Shown: in pieces, positions 17,964 through 26,757 of the stretch | Numbering within the stretch: the first letter of the stretch is position 1 | Layout of the letters: each line of letters starts with the position of its first letter | NCBI GenBank assembly: GCA_951828235.1 | Contig: OX639965.1 | Location: forward strand, 451,191-515,190 | Direction of reading: 5' to 3' | Source: an uncultured Gammaproteobacteria bacterium | Lineage (GTDB): Bacteria; Pseudomonadota; Gammaproteobacteria; Steroidobacterales; Foliamicaceae | Length of the DNA: 64,000 nt | Position numbers and translations under genes: made by a program | Notes under the pieces: model-generated | What the model saw: the letters and a program-made list of their open reading frames with translations, nothing else | Told to the model about the DNA's origin: nothing | Databases searched by the model: none

Positions 17964-18536
17964 TTAATTTGCTTCGTACATTGCTTCCAGTTCGGGGTGC
18001 GCCACCTTGCGCACGGACCGCAAAATCCGTCCGCCCGAACCTGAATTGGCCCGCAGACTGACCAGCCGGCCGGAGTCCGCATGCGACAGGTGAAGCGAAA
18101 GGTCGGGCGGGCCCAGGTTCCCCCGGGCATTTTCGAACCACTCCACCAGCATGACCCGGCAGGCCTCCCCGGACCTGTATTGAAAGCCGTCCTGAAGACC
18201 GAGTTCATCCAGTTCGCCCGAATGGCGCATGCGGTACAAGTCCACATGGAGCACCTCGACCGTCTTGCCGATGTCGAGGGAAATGGTGTACGGATGCACC
18301 AGCCCGTAGGTGGGACTGGTCACCGGCGATTGCACGCCCAGCGCCGCCAGCGCAGCGGCGGCAAGCGTCGTCTTGCCGGCCCCCAGTTCTCCGTCCAGGG
18401 CGATGAGCAGGGATGGCCGATCGACAGACTCGTCACGGAGCCCCCTGCCGATGGCCCGTCCCAGTGCCGCGAGGCCGTCGGCGCTGCAGGCGCTGAAAGC
18501 GGCCGCTGGTCCCGGCACGCCGTCAGGGCCCGTCAA
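17964..18536 (-). CDS. tsaE: tRNA threonylcarbamoyladenosine biosynthesis ATPase TsaE
   Basis: A 190-residue P-loop ATPase of the TsaBDE complex that makes t6A37 on ANN-decoding tRNAs. The Walker A is GELGAGKTTLAAA (about 49-61), followed by the family TSPTYGLVHPY and the LHVDLYRM acidic motif, then LVEWFENA. Slightly longer than E. coli TsaE (153) because of extra residues at both ends. Start is a TTG only three bases after the stop of the AAA ATPase gene; GTG at 18518 is an alternative. Confidence 0.9.
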   Translation of the reverse strand: MTGPDGVPGPAAAFSACSADGLAALGRAIGRGLRDESVDRPSLLIALDGELGAGKTTLAAAALAALGVQSPVTSPTYGLVHPYTISLDIGKTVEVLHVDLYRMRHSGELDELGLQDGFQYRSGEACRVMLVEWFENARGNLGPPDLSLHLSHADSGRLVSLRANSGSGGRILRSVRKVAHPELEAMYEAN

Positions 18537-18539
18537 GGC

Positions 18540-19688
18540 TCATACGTCCTCGTGCAGGCGCTCGGCGGAAATCGCGCGGACCCGCCTGTCCAGTCGCAGG
18601 CTTTCGGATCCCGCGTAGACGATGTCCATCCGGGTCAGCGAAAGTTCTTCCAGCGCGGTCTTCACGGTGCGGGTAATGCGGGGTGATGAGGTTCGACGGA
18701 TTTCGAATCCGCGGAGCTGCCTGCCGCTCTTGGCAATCAGGTCCACCCTGGCGCCGGTGTGCGCCGCCCAGAAATAGAACTGCGTTTTCCGTTTTTCAAG
18801 GACACGGATCAGGTTCTCGAGCACGAAGCCTTCCCAGGACGCCCCCGACCTCGGGTGTCGCTCCAGCTCGCGCAGGTTCGATATGCCGAGACAGTAATGC
18901 AGGAGGCCGGAATCCCGAAAATACACCTTGGGCGACTTTACCTGGCGCCGGGGCAGGTTCGCGTGCCAGGGCTCGAGCCTGCGCACGATAAAGGCGGACT
19001 CGATAATCTTCAGATAACGGCGCGCAGTGTGATGCGAGACACCCAGCGAGCGCGCCAGCTCCGAACCGTTCCACACCTGCGCGTGGCAGTGCGCCAGCAT
19101 GATCAGGAACCGTTCGATCCTGTCCGTCGGGGCATTGGAAGTCAGGCGATGGATGTCACGCTCCAGAAAGTCGCGAACGTAGCGATCGCGCCAGTCGTAG
19201 CTGTCCTCGTCGCTGCCGGCGCTGTACGAGCGCGGCAGACCGCCCCTTAGCCACAGCAGGTTCGCCTGGGGCACGGGAAGTTCCGCGGACAAGAGGCCGG
19301 GAAGCTCATAGTAGGCAGTGAAACCCGAGAGCGGCTCGAACTGCTCAAGCAGCTCCTCACTGGCGATGCTGCTTAGTATGAGAAATCGTGCCGGGTTCCA
19401 GGACCTCAGCGACAACTGCCGCACATCGGAAAGTACCTGAGGGGCACGGTGGATCTCGTCAAGGACAACCAGGCCCTGAAGGTTGGACAGGGCCAGCGTC
19501 GGATCTTCAAGCCTGGAGCGGTCGGCCGCCGCGCGCAAATCGAAGAAGTAGGAATTCGAGCGCGAGCGCTGCGCGAACTCACGCGCCAGCGTCGACTTTC
19601 CTGCCCCCCGTGGGCCCAGCAGCACAACGATGGGGTTGTTGGAGAACAGCCGCCGTAATGCCCTGATATGGCCGTCTCTCTCAATCAT
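18540..19688 (-). CDS. AAA_14/DUF4143 ATPase
   Basis: A 382-residue protein of the AAA+ family with C-terminal DUF4143. Walker A is LLGPRGAGKSTLARE (about 23-37), Walker B LVVLDEIHRAP, then a winged-helix-like part (WNGSELARSLGVSHHTARRYLKIIE) and the nuclease-like DUF4143 core with YFRDSGLLHYCLGI and FEIRRTSSPR. The cellular job of this family is not established; members are often mobile and present in several copies. It sits within the queG–nnr–tsaE–amiC neighbourhood, where it does not normally belong, and the intergenic DNA upstream is AT-rich. Confidence 0.85.
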   Translation of the reverse strand: MIERDGHIRALRRLFSNNPIVVLLGPRGAGKSTLAREFAQRSRSNSYFFDLRAAADRSRLEDPTLALSNLQGLVVLDEIHRAPQVLSDVRQLSLRSWNPARFLILSSIASEELLEQFEPLSGFTAYYELPGLLSAELPVPQANLLWLRGGLPRSYSAGSDEDSYDWRDRYVRDFLERDIHRLTSNAPTDRIERFLIMLAHCHAQVWNGSELARSLGVSHHTARRYLKIIESAFIVRRLEPWHANLPRRQVKSPKVYFRDSGLLHYCLGISNLRELERHPRSGASWEGFVLENLIRVLEKRKTQFYFWAAHTGARVDLIAKSGRQLRGFEIRRTSSPRITRTVKTALEELSLTRMDIVYAGSESLRLDRRVRAISAERLHEDV

Positions 19689-19774
19689 TCACTACATTCC
19701 GGAAATTTGGAATACGTAAGTCTAATTTTCTTTTAACTGTATTTCAAGTCAACGTAGCGGTACCATTAGTCCCC

Positions 19775-20869
19775 ATGAATTCAATACATGCTTGTCCGCG
19801 CCTGTGCGCCCGCCACCACGCCAATACCGGGACGCTCCTCACGTGCGCAATTGCCGGGATTCTGTTCTTTGCTTCATCCCATGCGGAACAGAGCGGCGTT
19901 GCGCCGGTAACGGAGCAGCCCTGGCAGGAGGCCGTCGTCAGCGTCAGCGATATCGACCGCACGGGAAGGTTCTTTCTCGAGATCGGAGAATATGAGGCAA
20001 AGTGGCGCGGCCCACTCGATCCGTCCCTGGTCGCGGCCTGGGAATTGCCTGAGGCCGCATCGGGCGAGGCGCTGCTGCTCGGCCCCGCCGATTACGCGTC
20101 CGGGCTGATCCGGCTGGTGCGCTTCGACGACGCGGGACAGCGCGTGCCGATGCGCCCCGGCTCCAGGGCCTGGGACACCGGATGCTATTTCAGCATGATG
20201 GTGCGGATGAAAAACATGCCTGAGATCTACCGCAAGGCCATCGATCTCGGCTGGTGGACCGAGACCCCGATTACGAGTCTTTCTTTTCGCGGCTCCGATT
20301 TGCGGGTAGTGATCTACCGCGGGCCGGACGGCGTGCAGGTGCAGGGCTACGAGCGTCTCAAACCGCCCCTTCCCGACTCCATCCCGGCTTTCGAAACACT
20401 GACCGGCCCGTTCAACATCATGCAGATGGTCAGGGACCGGGACGCAACCCATGACTTCTACACGAACGTCCTTGGGTTTGGTTCCTATTACAAGGGCGAT
20501 CCGTTCCTGGCGCCGGAGCCCACCCCCACGCCGCTGGGCATCCCCTTGAGCCTGACCACAACGGTTCCCTACCGCGCCGGCATCGTGGAAACGCGACCCG
20601 GAGAATTCGGGCGCATGGAATTTATCGAAGTCATGGGTATGAGCGGGTTCGATTACTCGGACCGCTGCCGGGCCCCCAATCTCGGAACCCTGGCGGTCCG
20701 CTTCGAAGTCGAGGACGCCGCCGAAGCCCGCGACCGGATACGCGAAAGGGGCGGCGCCATACGAAACGGGATCAGCCGCGTGCAGCTGGAACCTTACGGA
20801 AACGTTGACCTGTTCGCGGTGGAGACGCCCGACGGCGCCATCATTCAGTTCTACTCTGAACCCAACTGA
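19775..20869 (+). CDS. Exported two-domain VOC (glyoxalase/dioxygenase-fold) protein
   Basis: A 364-residue protein with a likely signal peptide (hydrophobic stretch LLTCAIAGILFFASSHA, about 21-37). After it come two VOC-type modules: the first from about WQEAVVSVSDIDRTGRFFLE, the second from FNIMQMVRDRDATHDFYTNVLGFG to the end (LFAVETPDGAIIQFYSE). VOC proteins are metal-dependent isomerases, lyases or dioxygenases; the reaction here is unknown. Export is unusual because most VOC enzymes are cytoplasmic. No clear ribosome site precedes the ATG. Transcribed away from the ATPase gene; 86 AT-rich bases between them may hold both promoters. Confidence 0.75.
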   Translation: MNSIHACPRLCARHHANTGTLLTCAIAGILFFASSHAEQSGVAPVTEQPWQEAVVSVSDIDRTGRFFLEIGEYEAKWRGPLDPSLVAAWELPEAASGEALLLGPADYASGLIRLVRFDDAGQRVPMRPGSRAWDTGCYFSMMVRMKNMPEIYRKAIDLGWWTETPITSLSFRGSDLRVVIYRGPDGVQVQGYERLKPPLPDSIPAFETLTGPFNIMQMVRDRDATHDFYTNVLGFGSYYKGDPFLAPEPTPTPLGIPLSLTTTVPYRAGIVETRPGEFGRMEFIEVMGMSGFDYSDRCRAPNLGTLAVRFEVEDAAEARDRIRERGGAIRNGISRVQLEPYGNVDLFAVETPDGAIIQFYSEPN

Positions 20870-20919
20870 CGTTTTGGATTCTCAGCCCAAGATTTCTTTC
20901 CTGCGCCCCTCGCTCCAGA

Positions 20920-21255
20920 CTAAGGCTGCGGATCCATACTGTCTGGTGCCGGGCTTGACGCCGGCTGGACCAATGACTGTGCGGAACGAATGTTCGCCGT
21001 TAGTTCAGGCTTCTTGTCCAGCTCTCTGCGAACGTCGCATTCTGACTGGATACCGTGCCAGAAACTGTCCGATTGCCGGAAAAAGGCGCCAATGAGAATT
21101 GACATCCTCGGAGTGATTGGACGGTCGGCCTGAACTATTTTCTCCAGATCATCGTGACTAACGCCGATGGCGCGGGCCATTTGCTGAATTGAAATGCCCA
21201 TTGGCTTGAGGTATTCCTCCAGCAGTATTTCCCCAGGCGTGATTGGCAAACTCAT
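20920..21255 (-). CDS. higA: HigA-family antitoxin (XRE helix-turn-helix)
   Basis: A 111-residue antitoxin and autorepressor. The N-terminus ([20 protein letters not shown], about 5-24) and the helix-turn-helix [26 protein letters not shown] are typical Hig[20 protein letters not shown] follows. About 20 Pro/Ser-rich residues at the C-terminus go beyond the usual end. It follows the toxin gene by 36 bases in the toxin-first order that is characteristic of higBA. The antitoxin reading frame is intact. Confidence 0.88.
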   Translation of the reverse strand: MSLPITPGEILLEEYLKPMGISIQQMARAIGVSHDDLEKIVQADRPITPRMSILIGAFFRQSDSFWHGIQSECDVRRELDKKPELTANIRSAQSLVQPASSPAPDSMDPQP

Positions 21256-21291
21256 ACGATTAAACCGTCGAAGGCTGACATGGGCATACTC

Positions 21292-21571
21292 CTAATGATA
21301 ATCCTCAATGGCGACGTCCTCAGGGCCGAATTCAGTCCAGCGAAAAATAATGCGCCATTGATCGTTGATACGAATTGAATGAAGACCAGCCAGATCGCGC
21401 CGTAGTTTCTCAAGGTGATTGCCGGGCGGAACGGCCAGGTCCGAAAGTCTTGAGGCTTGGTTCACTTGAATCAACTTCCGCAATGCGACACGAGAGATAT
21501 TCGAAAAACGTCGATTCTTCTGCTCCACGAAGAGTTCTTCAGTGTCCTTGTTACCAAAAAGATCGAATCAT
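21292..21571 (-). pseudogene. higB: HigB-family toxin gene, frameshifted in a T5 tract
   Basis: From 21528 down to 21292 the frame encodes the body of a HigB/RelE-fold mRNA interferase, including SIRINDQWRIIFRWT and the terminal EDYH. The family N-terminus is present just upstream but in another frame: ATG at 21571 reads MIRSFW then stops, while dropping one T from the T5 run (21556-21560) gives MIRSFGNKDTEELF joined in frame to VEQKNRRF. The whole is 280 bases, one more than a 92-residue HigB. The toxin is either inactivated, expressed from the in-frame GTG as a shortened form, or the extra base is a sequence error. Confidence 0.8.
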
Positions 21572-21584
21572 GCCCAAATATCGA

Positions 21585-23150
21585 TCATGTCATGTTAGCC
21601 GGCAAGATAGTTGCCTGCTCCCCTCGCTCAATTCCGGAAGCAAGAGACTTCGACGGGTTCAAGCCATCACGCAGCGCGTCAAGCAGGTCGCCGGCAATCA
21701 TGCCTCGCTGACCGGCGACTGCCGCACGGTCACCGGCCCGGGCATGAATGAAGGCGGCCATTGCGGCCAGGTCTTCCGGTTCCGATGCGGGGAACTGCGC
21801 CCACAGGCCCGCCAACAGCCCGGTAAGCACATCGCCCATCCCTGCCGTCGCCATTCCGGGATTGCCGGCATCGACTACCCAGGGCGGTTTGCCGCTTCCC
21901 GACACCAGCGTGTTTGCGCCCTTGAGCAGCGTCACGCCACCGTAGCGCCGTCTCAGGGCCGCAAGGGCGTCCAGACGATCGGCCTGCACCCGGGCACTGG
22001 GGCGATCCAGCAATCGCCCCGCCTCGCCAGGGTGAGGCGTCAGGATTCTGGGGGCGGAACTCGCGCCGGCGCCGGCCGCCAGACCGAGGCTGTCTGCGTC
22101 CACCACGACAGGCAGCTTGCTTCCCTGCGCCGCCGCGAACAACTCGCGCGCCCAGGCATCTTGTCCCAGACCGCAGCCGACCGCCAGGACCGTAGCCCGT
22201 TCCAGCAGGGGGGCAAGGTCTGCCGCGCCGCGGGCGCCTCGCACCATGAGTTCGGGGCGTGAGGACAGCAGGGCGGCCGAGTGTTCCGGGTGCGTGGCCA
22301 CGGACACCAGTCCCGCGCCGGCGCGCAGCGCGCCTTCGCCGGCAAGCCGGGCCGCGCCGCCCATTCCCGGCCCCCCGGCGATCACCAGCACATGCCCGAA
22401 GCGGCCCTTGTGGTCGGTGGCATCCCTGGGGGGAAGCATCGCCCGCAGCGTCTCTCCGGTAAACACGCGCAGCGCCGGCTCTCCGGCGAACCCGGTCTCC
22501 AGCTCCGCCAGTCTTTCCGGCGTGATCCGTCCGAGGGGCTCCAGCACCCGCCGTCCCACGTAATTCGGCGCATCACCCAGGAACAAGCCGCGTTTCTCAG
22601 CCACGAAGGTCACCGTCAGCGCCGAGCGGACCGCAGCCGTCATCGAGGCCCCGGTGTCGCCGTGCAGGCCAGTGGGAATGTCGACCGCCACGGCTGGCGC
22701 TCCGCCGTTGTTGACCGCCCGCACGGCTTCGAGATAACGCCCTCCCAGCGGGCGGTCCAGCCCGATTCCAAGCATGGCGTCCACGATCAGGTCGCAGCCG
22801 TCCAGCCCGGACCGCACCCACGGTCCCGCCGGCACGGCAGCTTGCCGCGCCGCCACGAACTGGGTGGCGGCATCACCCCGCGCACGACTGCCCGGAGACA
22901 GCAGCATGACCTTGACGTCGATCCCTTCCTGCCTTGCCAGGCGCGCCATGACGAAGCCGTCGCCCGCATTGTTGCCGCCGCCGGCCAGGACTGCCCACCG
23001 CCGGGAATCGGGAAAAATCTCGCGAACGCGTGCGTACGCAGCCTTACCGGCGCGTTCCATCAGCGTGTTGCTGGTGATGCCCTCGCTTGCCATCAGCGCG
23101 GCTTCCAGCGCGCGGACGGCGGCGGTGGAGTAAGCGGTGCGATAACTCAT
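21585..23150 (-). CDS. nnr: Bifunctional NAD(P)HX epimerase / ADP-dependent dehydratase
   Basis: A 521-residue metabolite-repair enzyme for hydrated NAD(P)H. The N-terminal epimerase domain (about 1-215) has AVLAGGGNNAGDGFVMARLA; the C-terminal carbohydrate-kinase-like dehydratase domain (about 230-510) has VIAGGPGMGGAARLAGEGALRAGA-type binding loops, ILTPHPGEAGRLL and DAGNPGMATAGMGDVLTGL. I use ATG 23150; a GTG two codons upstream is possible. It is divergent from queG and 13 bases upstream of higB; the C-terminal ~15 residues are non-conserved. Confidence 0.94.
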   Translation of the reverse strand: MSYRTAYSTAAVRALEAALMASEGITSNTLMERAGKAAYARVREIFPDSRRWAVLAGGGNNAGDGFVMARLARQEGIDVKVMLLSPGSRARGDAATQFVAARQAAVPAGPWVRSGLDGCDLIVDAMLGIGLDRPLGGRYLEAVRAVNNGGAPAVAVDIPTGLHGDTGASMTAAVRSALTVTFVAEKRGLFLGDAPNYVGRRVLEPLGRITPERLAELETGFAGEPALRVFTGETLRAMLPPRDATDHKGRFGHVLVIAGGPGMGGAARLAGEGALRAGAGLVSVATHPEHSAALLSSRPELMVRGARGAADLAPLLERATVLAVGCGLGQDAWARELFAAAQGSKLPVVVDADSLGLAAGAGASSAPRILTPHPGEAGRLLDRPSARVQADRLDALAALRRRYGGVTLLKGANTLVSGSGKPPWVVDAGNPGMATAGMGDVLTGLLAGLWAQFPASEPEDLAAMAAFIHARAGDRAAVAGQRGMIAGDLLDALRDGLNPSKSLASGIERGEQATILPANMT

Positions 23151-23221
23151 CAGCACGAATATTGCCCGAAATCGCTGCGCGTATCCGAACGGCGGAGGGT
23201 CAATCTATACTCTTGCACCCC

Positions 23222-24415
23222 ATGCAACCGTCCGCCGAACACATGCGGATTGCGGCCCGGCTTCCGGCGCTGGCACGCGAATTCGGCTTCGAGCAGGCCG
23301 GGGTGGCGGGCATCGACCTTGCGCAATCCGAGGCGCGCCTGGAGCGCTGGCTGGAACTGGGGCGGCACGGAACCATGGGATGGATGGCGCGCCATGGACG
23401 CAAGCGCACGCGGCCTGCCGAACTGCTTCGCGGCACGCTGAGGGTGCTCTGCTTCCGCATGCACTACTGGTCACGGGAGGCGGCCCCGGCGCTGGCGGTG
23501 CTGGCCGACCCGGACAAGGCCTATATTTCGCGTTACGCGCTCGGCAGGGACTACCACCGCCTGATGCGCAGACGACTGCGCAGGCTGGCGGAGCGCATCG
23601 CCTCAATGGCCGGACCCATGGGCTACCGGGTTTTCGTGGACAGCGCTCCGGTCATGGAAAAACCGCTGGCGGCGGGAGCCGGACTGGGATGGATCGGCAA
23701 GCACACCAACCTGATCAACCGCCACGAAGGCTCGTGGTTCTTCCTCGGCGAGATCTATACCGACCTCCCGCTACCGGTGGATGACCCGGTTGGCGACCAC
23801 TGCGGCAGTTGCCGGGCATGCCTGGACATCTGTCCCACGGAGGCCATCGTGGCGCCGTATCAACTCGACGCCCGGCGCTGTATCTCCTACCTCACCATAG
23901 AGCATCGGGGCCCCATTCCGCTGGAATTGCGGCCGCGCATCGGCAATCGCATTTTCGGCTGCGACGATTGCCAGCTGGTGTGTCCCTGGAACCGTCATGC
24001 GCGACCCACTGAAGAGGCCGCTTTCGCCCCGCGGCGGGGCCTGGACAACGCTGGCCTGACCAGCCTTTTCGCGTGGAGCGAGGATCATTGGCGGGAACGC
24101 ACCCGCGGCAGCGCCCTGCGCCGCGCCGGCTATGCGGGCTGGCTCAGAAACCTCGCAATCGCGCTGGGTAATGCCACCCGCTCTGCGGCGGCGATGGAGT
24201 CGCTTCGCAAGCGCCTGTCGCACCCCAGTGAAATCGTGCGCGAGCACGTTCGCTGGGCACTCGAGAGGCAGGCAGGCGATCAGGATGCAGCGCCGCAGAC
24301 CACGTTGTCGATCAGGCGGGCGGAACCGAGCCAGGCGGCGGCCAGTACGACCCACTCGCCCGCGGCCGATGCCGGCGGCGGGCCGAGATCGGCGGCCCGG
24401 CGCACGGCAACGTAG
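23222..24415 (+). CDS. queG: Epoxyqueuosine reductase QueG
   Basis: A 397-residue cobalamin- and Fe-S-dependent enzyme making queuosine in tRNA. The DUF1730 N-terminal domain (AYISRYALGRDYHRLMRRRL; DSAPVMEKPLAAGAGLGWIG) is followed by two 4Fe-4S motifs, CGSCRACLDICP and CDDCQLVCPWN, and a HEAT-like tail (SHPSEIVREHVRWALER). The last ~45 residues are not QueG-like and are read antisense through the 3' end of panC: the two genes overlap tail-to-tail by 136 bases. ATG at 23222 is used; the frame is open further upstream without family sequence. Confidence 0.94.
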   Translation: MQPSAEHMRIAARLPALAREFGFEQAGVAGIDLAQSEARLERWLELGRHGTMGWMARHGRKRTRPAELLRGTLRVLCFRMHYWSREAAPALAVLADPDKAYISRYALGRDYHRLMRRRLRRLAERIASMAGPMGYRVFVDSAPVMEKPLAAGAGLGWIGKHTNLINRHEGSWFFLGEIYTDLPLPVDDPVGDHCGSCRACLDICPTEAIVAPYQLDARRCISYLTIEHRGPIPLELRPRIGNRIFGCDDCQLVCPWNRHARPTEEAAFAPRRGLDNAGLTSLFAWSEDHWRERTRGSALRRAGYAGWLRNLAIALGNATRSAAAMESLRKRLSHPSEIVREHVRWALERQAGDQDAAPQTTLSIRRAEPSQAAASTTHSPAADAGGGPRSAARRTAT

Positions 24416-25134
24416 TCCGGCGCAAAGCCGGCATCCTTCAGCCGCGCCGCTGCCTCCCGCTCCAGTCCGGCAAAGTCGCGCTCGCCTGCCTCGATGCGCG
24501 CGGCGCAACGCCGCAGTTCGGCATGCAGGGCCGGCGCTGCCCGCCGTTGCGCTTCCGTAAGGTAGCGGTTGCGCGAACTCATGGCCAGCCCGTCCATCTC
24601 GCGCGTAATCGGGCCCTCGACCACTTCGACCGGCACATGCAGGTCTTCGACCATGCGCCGCAGAATCACAAGCTGCTGATAGTCCTTGCGCCCGAACACG
24701 ACGGCGTCGGGCAGAACCATCAGCAGCAAACGAGCCACGACCGACGTCACCCCGGAAAAATGCGTGGGGCGGTATGCCCCGCACAGGTCGCCCGATAATC
24801 CGGGCACCTCCACCCGCGTGGGGTCTTCCAGGCCCCGGGGATAGACCTCGTCCTGCCCGGGCGCGAAAAGCAGGTCGACACCCGCCTCGCGCAGCAGGTC
24901 CGCGTCCGCATCCAGCTCGCGGGGATAGCGCTCGAAATCCTCGCCGGGCGCGAACTGCGTTGGATTGACGAATATGCTCACTATCACCCGGCCACGCCTG
25001 CCGGCCAGCCGGGCCAGGTCCATATGCGCCTTGTGCAGGGCGCCCATCGTGGGGACCAGCGTGACTCTCTCGCCCGCCTCCCGCCAGCGGCCGACCTGCG
25101 CGCGCACTTGCGCCTTGCTCGCGACTATCTGCAC
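24280..25134 (-). CDS. panC: Pantothenate synthetase PanC
   Basis: A 284-residue ATP-dependent ligase joining pantoate and β-alanine in coenzyme A synthesis. Motifs seen: VPTMGALHKAHMDLARLA (the HIGH-type signature), SIFVNPTQFAPGEDFERYPR, FGRKDYQQL, and MSSRNRYL (KMSKS-like). Normal length. Downstream of panB by 82 bases in the same direction. Its 3' end overlaps queG on the other strand. Confidence 0.96.
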   Translation of the reverse strand: MQIVASKAQVRAQVGRWREAGERVTLVPTMGALHKAHMDLARLAGRRGRVIVSIFVNPTQFAPGEDFERYPRELDADADLLREAGVDLLFAPGQDEVYPRGLEDPTRVEVPGLSGDLCGAYRPTHFSGVTSVVARLLLMVLPDAVVFGRKDYQQLVILRRMVEDLHVPVEVVEGPITREMDGLAMSSRNRYLTEAQRRAAPALHAELRRCAARIEAGERDFAGLEREAAARLKDAGFAPDYVAVRRAADLGPPPASAAGEWVVLAAAWLGSARLIDNVVCGAAS

Positions 25135-25216
25135 GGTCTAGCTGCTGGCTCCGGACACAGAAGGGTGCAGGAGCGACCGCACAGAACTGCCTGTTGCATT
25201 CGCGGAAAGCGTCAGT

Positions 25217-26020
25217 TCAGGAAAAACAGTGCTCGGGGGCCGGATATTCGCCTGACTTGACGGCCTGCACGTAAGCTTCGCAGGCCGCCTGCGGATCTTC
25301 CGCCCCGGTGATGAAATTGCGCACGAACCGCGGCAAGGGACCCTGGGTGATGCCGAGCATGTCATAGAGGACCAGGATCTGACCGTCGACGTCAGGTCCC
25401 GCGCCGATGCCTATGACCGGCACCCGGCAGTGCCCGGCAATCGCCCGGCCCAGCTCGTTCGGCACGCACTCGAGCAGGACCACGTCGGCCCCCGATTCCT
25501 CCAGCCGGCGGGCGCTGGCCACCATTTGCTCCGCCTGCGAGGGGTCGCGACCGTGCACCTTGAATCCGCCGATCTTGTGGACCGACTGTGGGCGCAGGCC
25601 GATATGCGCGCATACCGGGATGTCGTGCCGCGCCAGGTGCTCCACGATCCTGCACTGGCCTTCACCGCCTTCCAGCTTGACCATCATTGCCGCGCCTTCC
25701 TGCATGAGCCGCACGGCATTGTCCAGCGCCTGTTCGGGCTCGCTGTAACTCATGAAGGGCATGTCGGCCACGAGGAAGGCATGGGTCAGCGCCCGGGCCA
25801 CGTGCCGGCTGTGGTAGATGATGTCCTCCACCGTTACCGGCACGGTGGTGTCATGCCCCTGTATGACCATGCCCAGCGAATCGCCCACCAGCACCAGGTC
25901 CACTCCGGACTGGTCCACCAGGCGGGCAAAGCTGGCGTCGTACGCAGTAAGGCAGGCGATGGGTTCGCGCTCCTTCTTCATCCGCGCCAGCGTGCTCACG
26001 TTCACCGGAGGCCGGCGCAT
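25217..26020 (-). CDS. panB: 3-methyl-2-oxobutanoate hydroxymethyltransferase PanB
   Basis: A 267-residue TIM-barrel enzyme forming ketopantoate from α-ketoisovalerate and methylene-tetrahydrofolate. It shows ACLTAYDASFARLVDQSG, LVGDSLGMVIQGH (metal site), VKLEGGEG, CAHIGLRPQSVHKIGGFKVHG and GIGAGPDVDGQILVLYDMLG. I choose the ATG at 26020 because the family starts close to it; a GTG at 26047 would add nine residues. The panB–panC pair is conserved. Confidence 0.95.
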   Translation of the reverse strand: MRRPPVNVSTLARMKKEREPIACLTAYDASFARLVDQSGVDLVLVGDSLGMVIQGHDTTVPVTVEDIIYHSRHVARALTHAFLVADMPFMSYSEPEQALDNAVRLMQEGAAMMVKLEGGEGQCRIVEHLARHDIPVCAHIGLRPQSVHKIGGFKVHGRDPSQAEQMVASARRLEESGADVVLLECVPNELGRAIAGHCRVPVIGIGAGPDVDGQILVLYDMLGITQGPLPRFVRNFITGAEDPQAACEAYVQAVKSGEYPAPEHCFS

Positions 26021-26100
26021 GTCGCGCTGTTTCAGCTGAACGTACACGCGGGATGACCTAGGCTAGCGGGATTCGGAAACGCCGGGGCGCCCTGCGATGA

Positions 26101-26757
26101 TCAGACGACCAGGCCGCTGGGATCAAAGTAGGTGCGGCCGGACCGGGCCTGTTCCATTTCGTTGAGCAGCAGTTCGATGTGCGCATCGTTGTTGACCAGA
26201 TCAATGGCTTCGGTGTTCACTATCAGTACCGGCGCCTCGTCGTAGTCCAGTATAAATCGCGCCATCGCCTCGTTGAGCAGCTCGAGGTATTCGGAGCTTA
26301 TGCGCCTTTCCATCGGAATGCCGCGGTTGGCGATTCGCTTCAGGAGGGTTCGAACAGGCGTTTGCAGGAAAAGCACCAGATCCGGCACCGGCGGATCGAT
26401 CGCGACAGCCTCGCGCACCATATCGTAAACCTGCAATTCATCCGGCGCCAGCGTGCACTCGGCATAAACCCGGTCACGTTCCAGCAGAAAGTCGCTGATG
26501 CGGGTGGTCGGGAACAGGTCGTCCTTCTTGATGCGTTCGGCGAGTTGCGTGCGGTGGAGCAGAAAATAGAGCTGGGAAGGCAGCGCGGCCTGGGTGACCC
26601 CGTTGTAGAAGCGCTCCAGAAAGGGGTTGCCGTGCGGCGCCTCCACGATCAGCTCGCCGTTCATCCGGTCCGCCAGCAAGTGCGCGACCGTGGACTTGCC
26701 GGCGCCGATGCAGCCTTCGACAGCGATGTATCGGCCGCTATCGGACCGTTTTTTCAT
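26101..26757 (-). CDS. Deoxynucleoside kinase family protein
   Basis: A 218-residue P-loop kinase of the deoxyadenosine/deoxyguanosine kinase family (salvage of deoxynucleosides). The P-loop is VEGCIGAGKSTVAHLLA (about 13-29), the substrate-site RISDFLLERDRVYAE corresponds to the DRS/ERD motif, and the LID arginines are in RIANRGIPMERRI. In related bacteria this gene lies between folK and panB; here folK is absent and the start overlaps the pcnB stop by 20 bases. The exact substrate is not predictable. Confidence 0.85.
   Translation of the reverse strand: MKKRSDSGRYIAVEGCIGAGKSTVAHLLADRMNGELIVEAPHGNPFLERFYNGVTQAALPSQLYFLLHRTQLAERIKKDDLFPTTRISDFLLERDRVYAECTLAPDELQVYDMVREAVAIDPPVPDLVLFLQTPVRTLLKRIANRGIPMERRISSEYLELLNEAMARFILDYDEAPVLIVNTEAIDLVNNDAHIELLLNEMEQARSGRTYFDPSGLVV

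Noticed and set aside
21292..21571. Programmed frameshifting in higB
   Set aside because: There is a T5 slip tract, but no stimulating structure or upstream Shine-Dalgarno-like element, and the family is not known to use recoding; mutation or sequence error is simpler.
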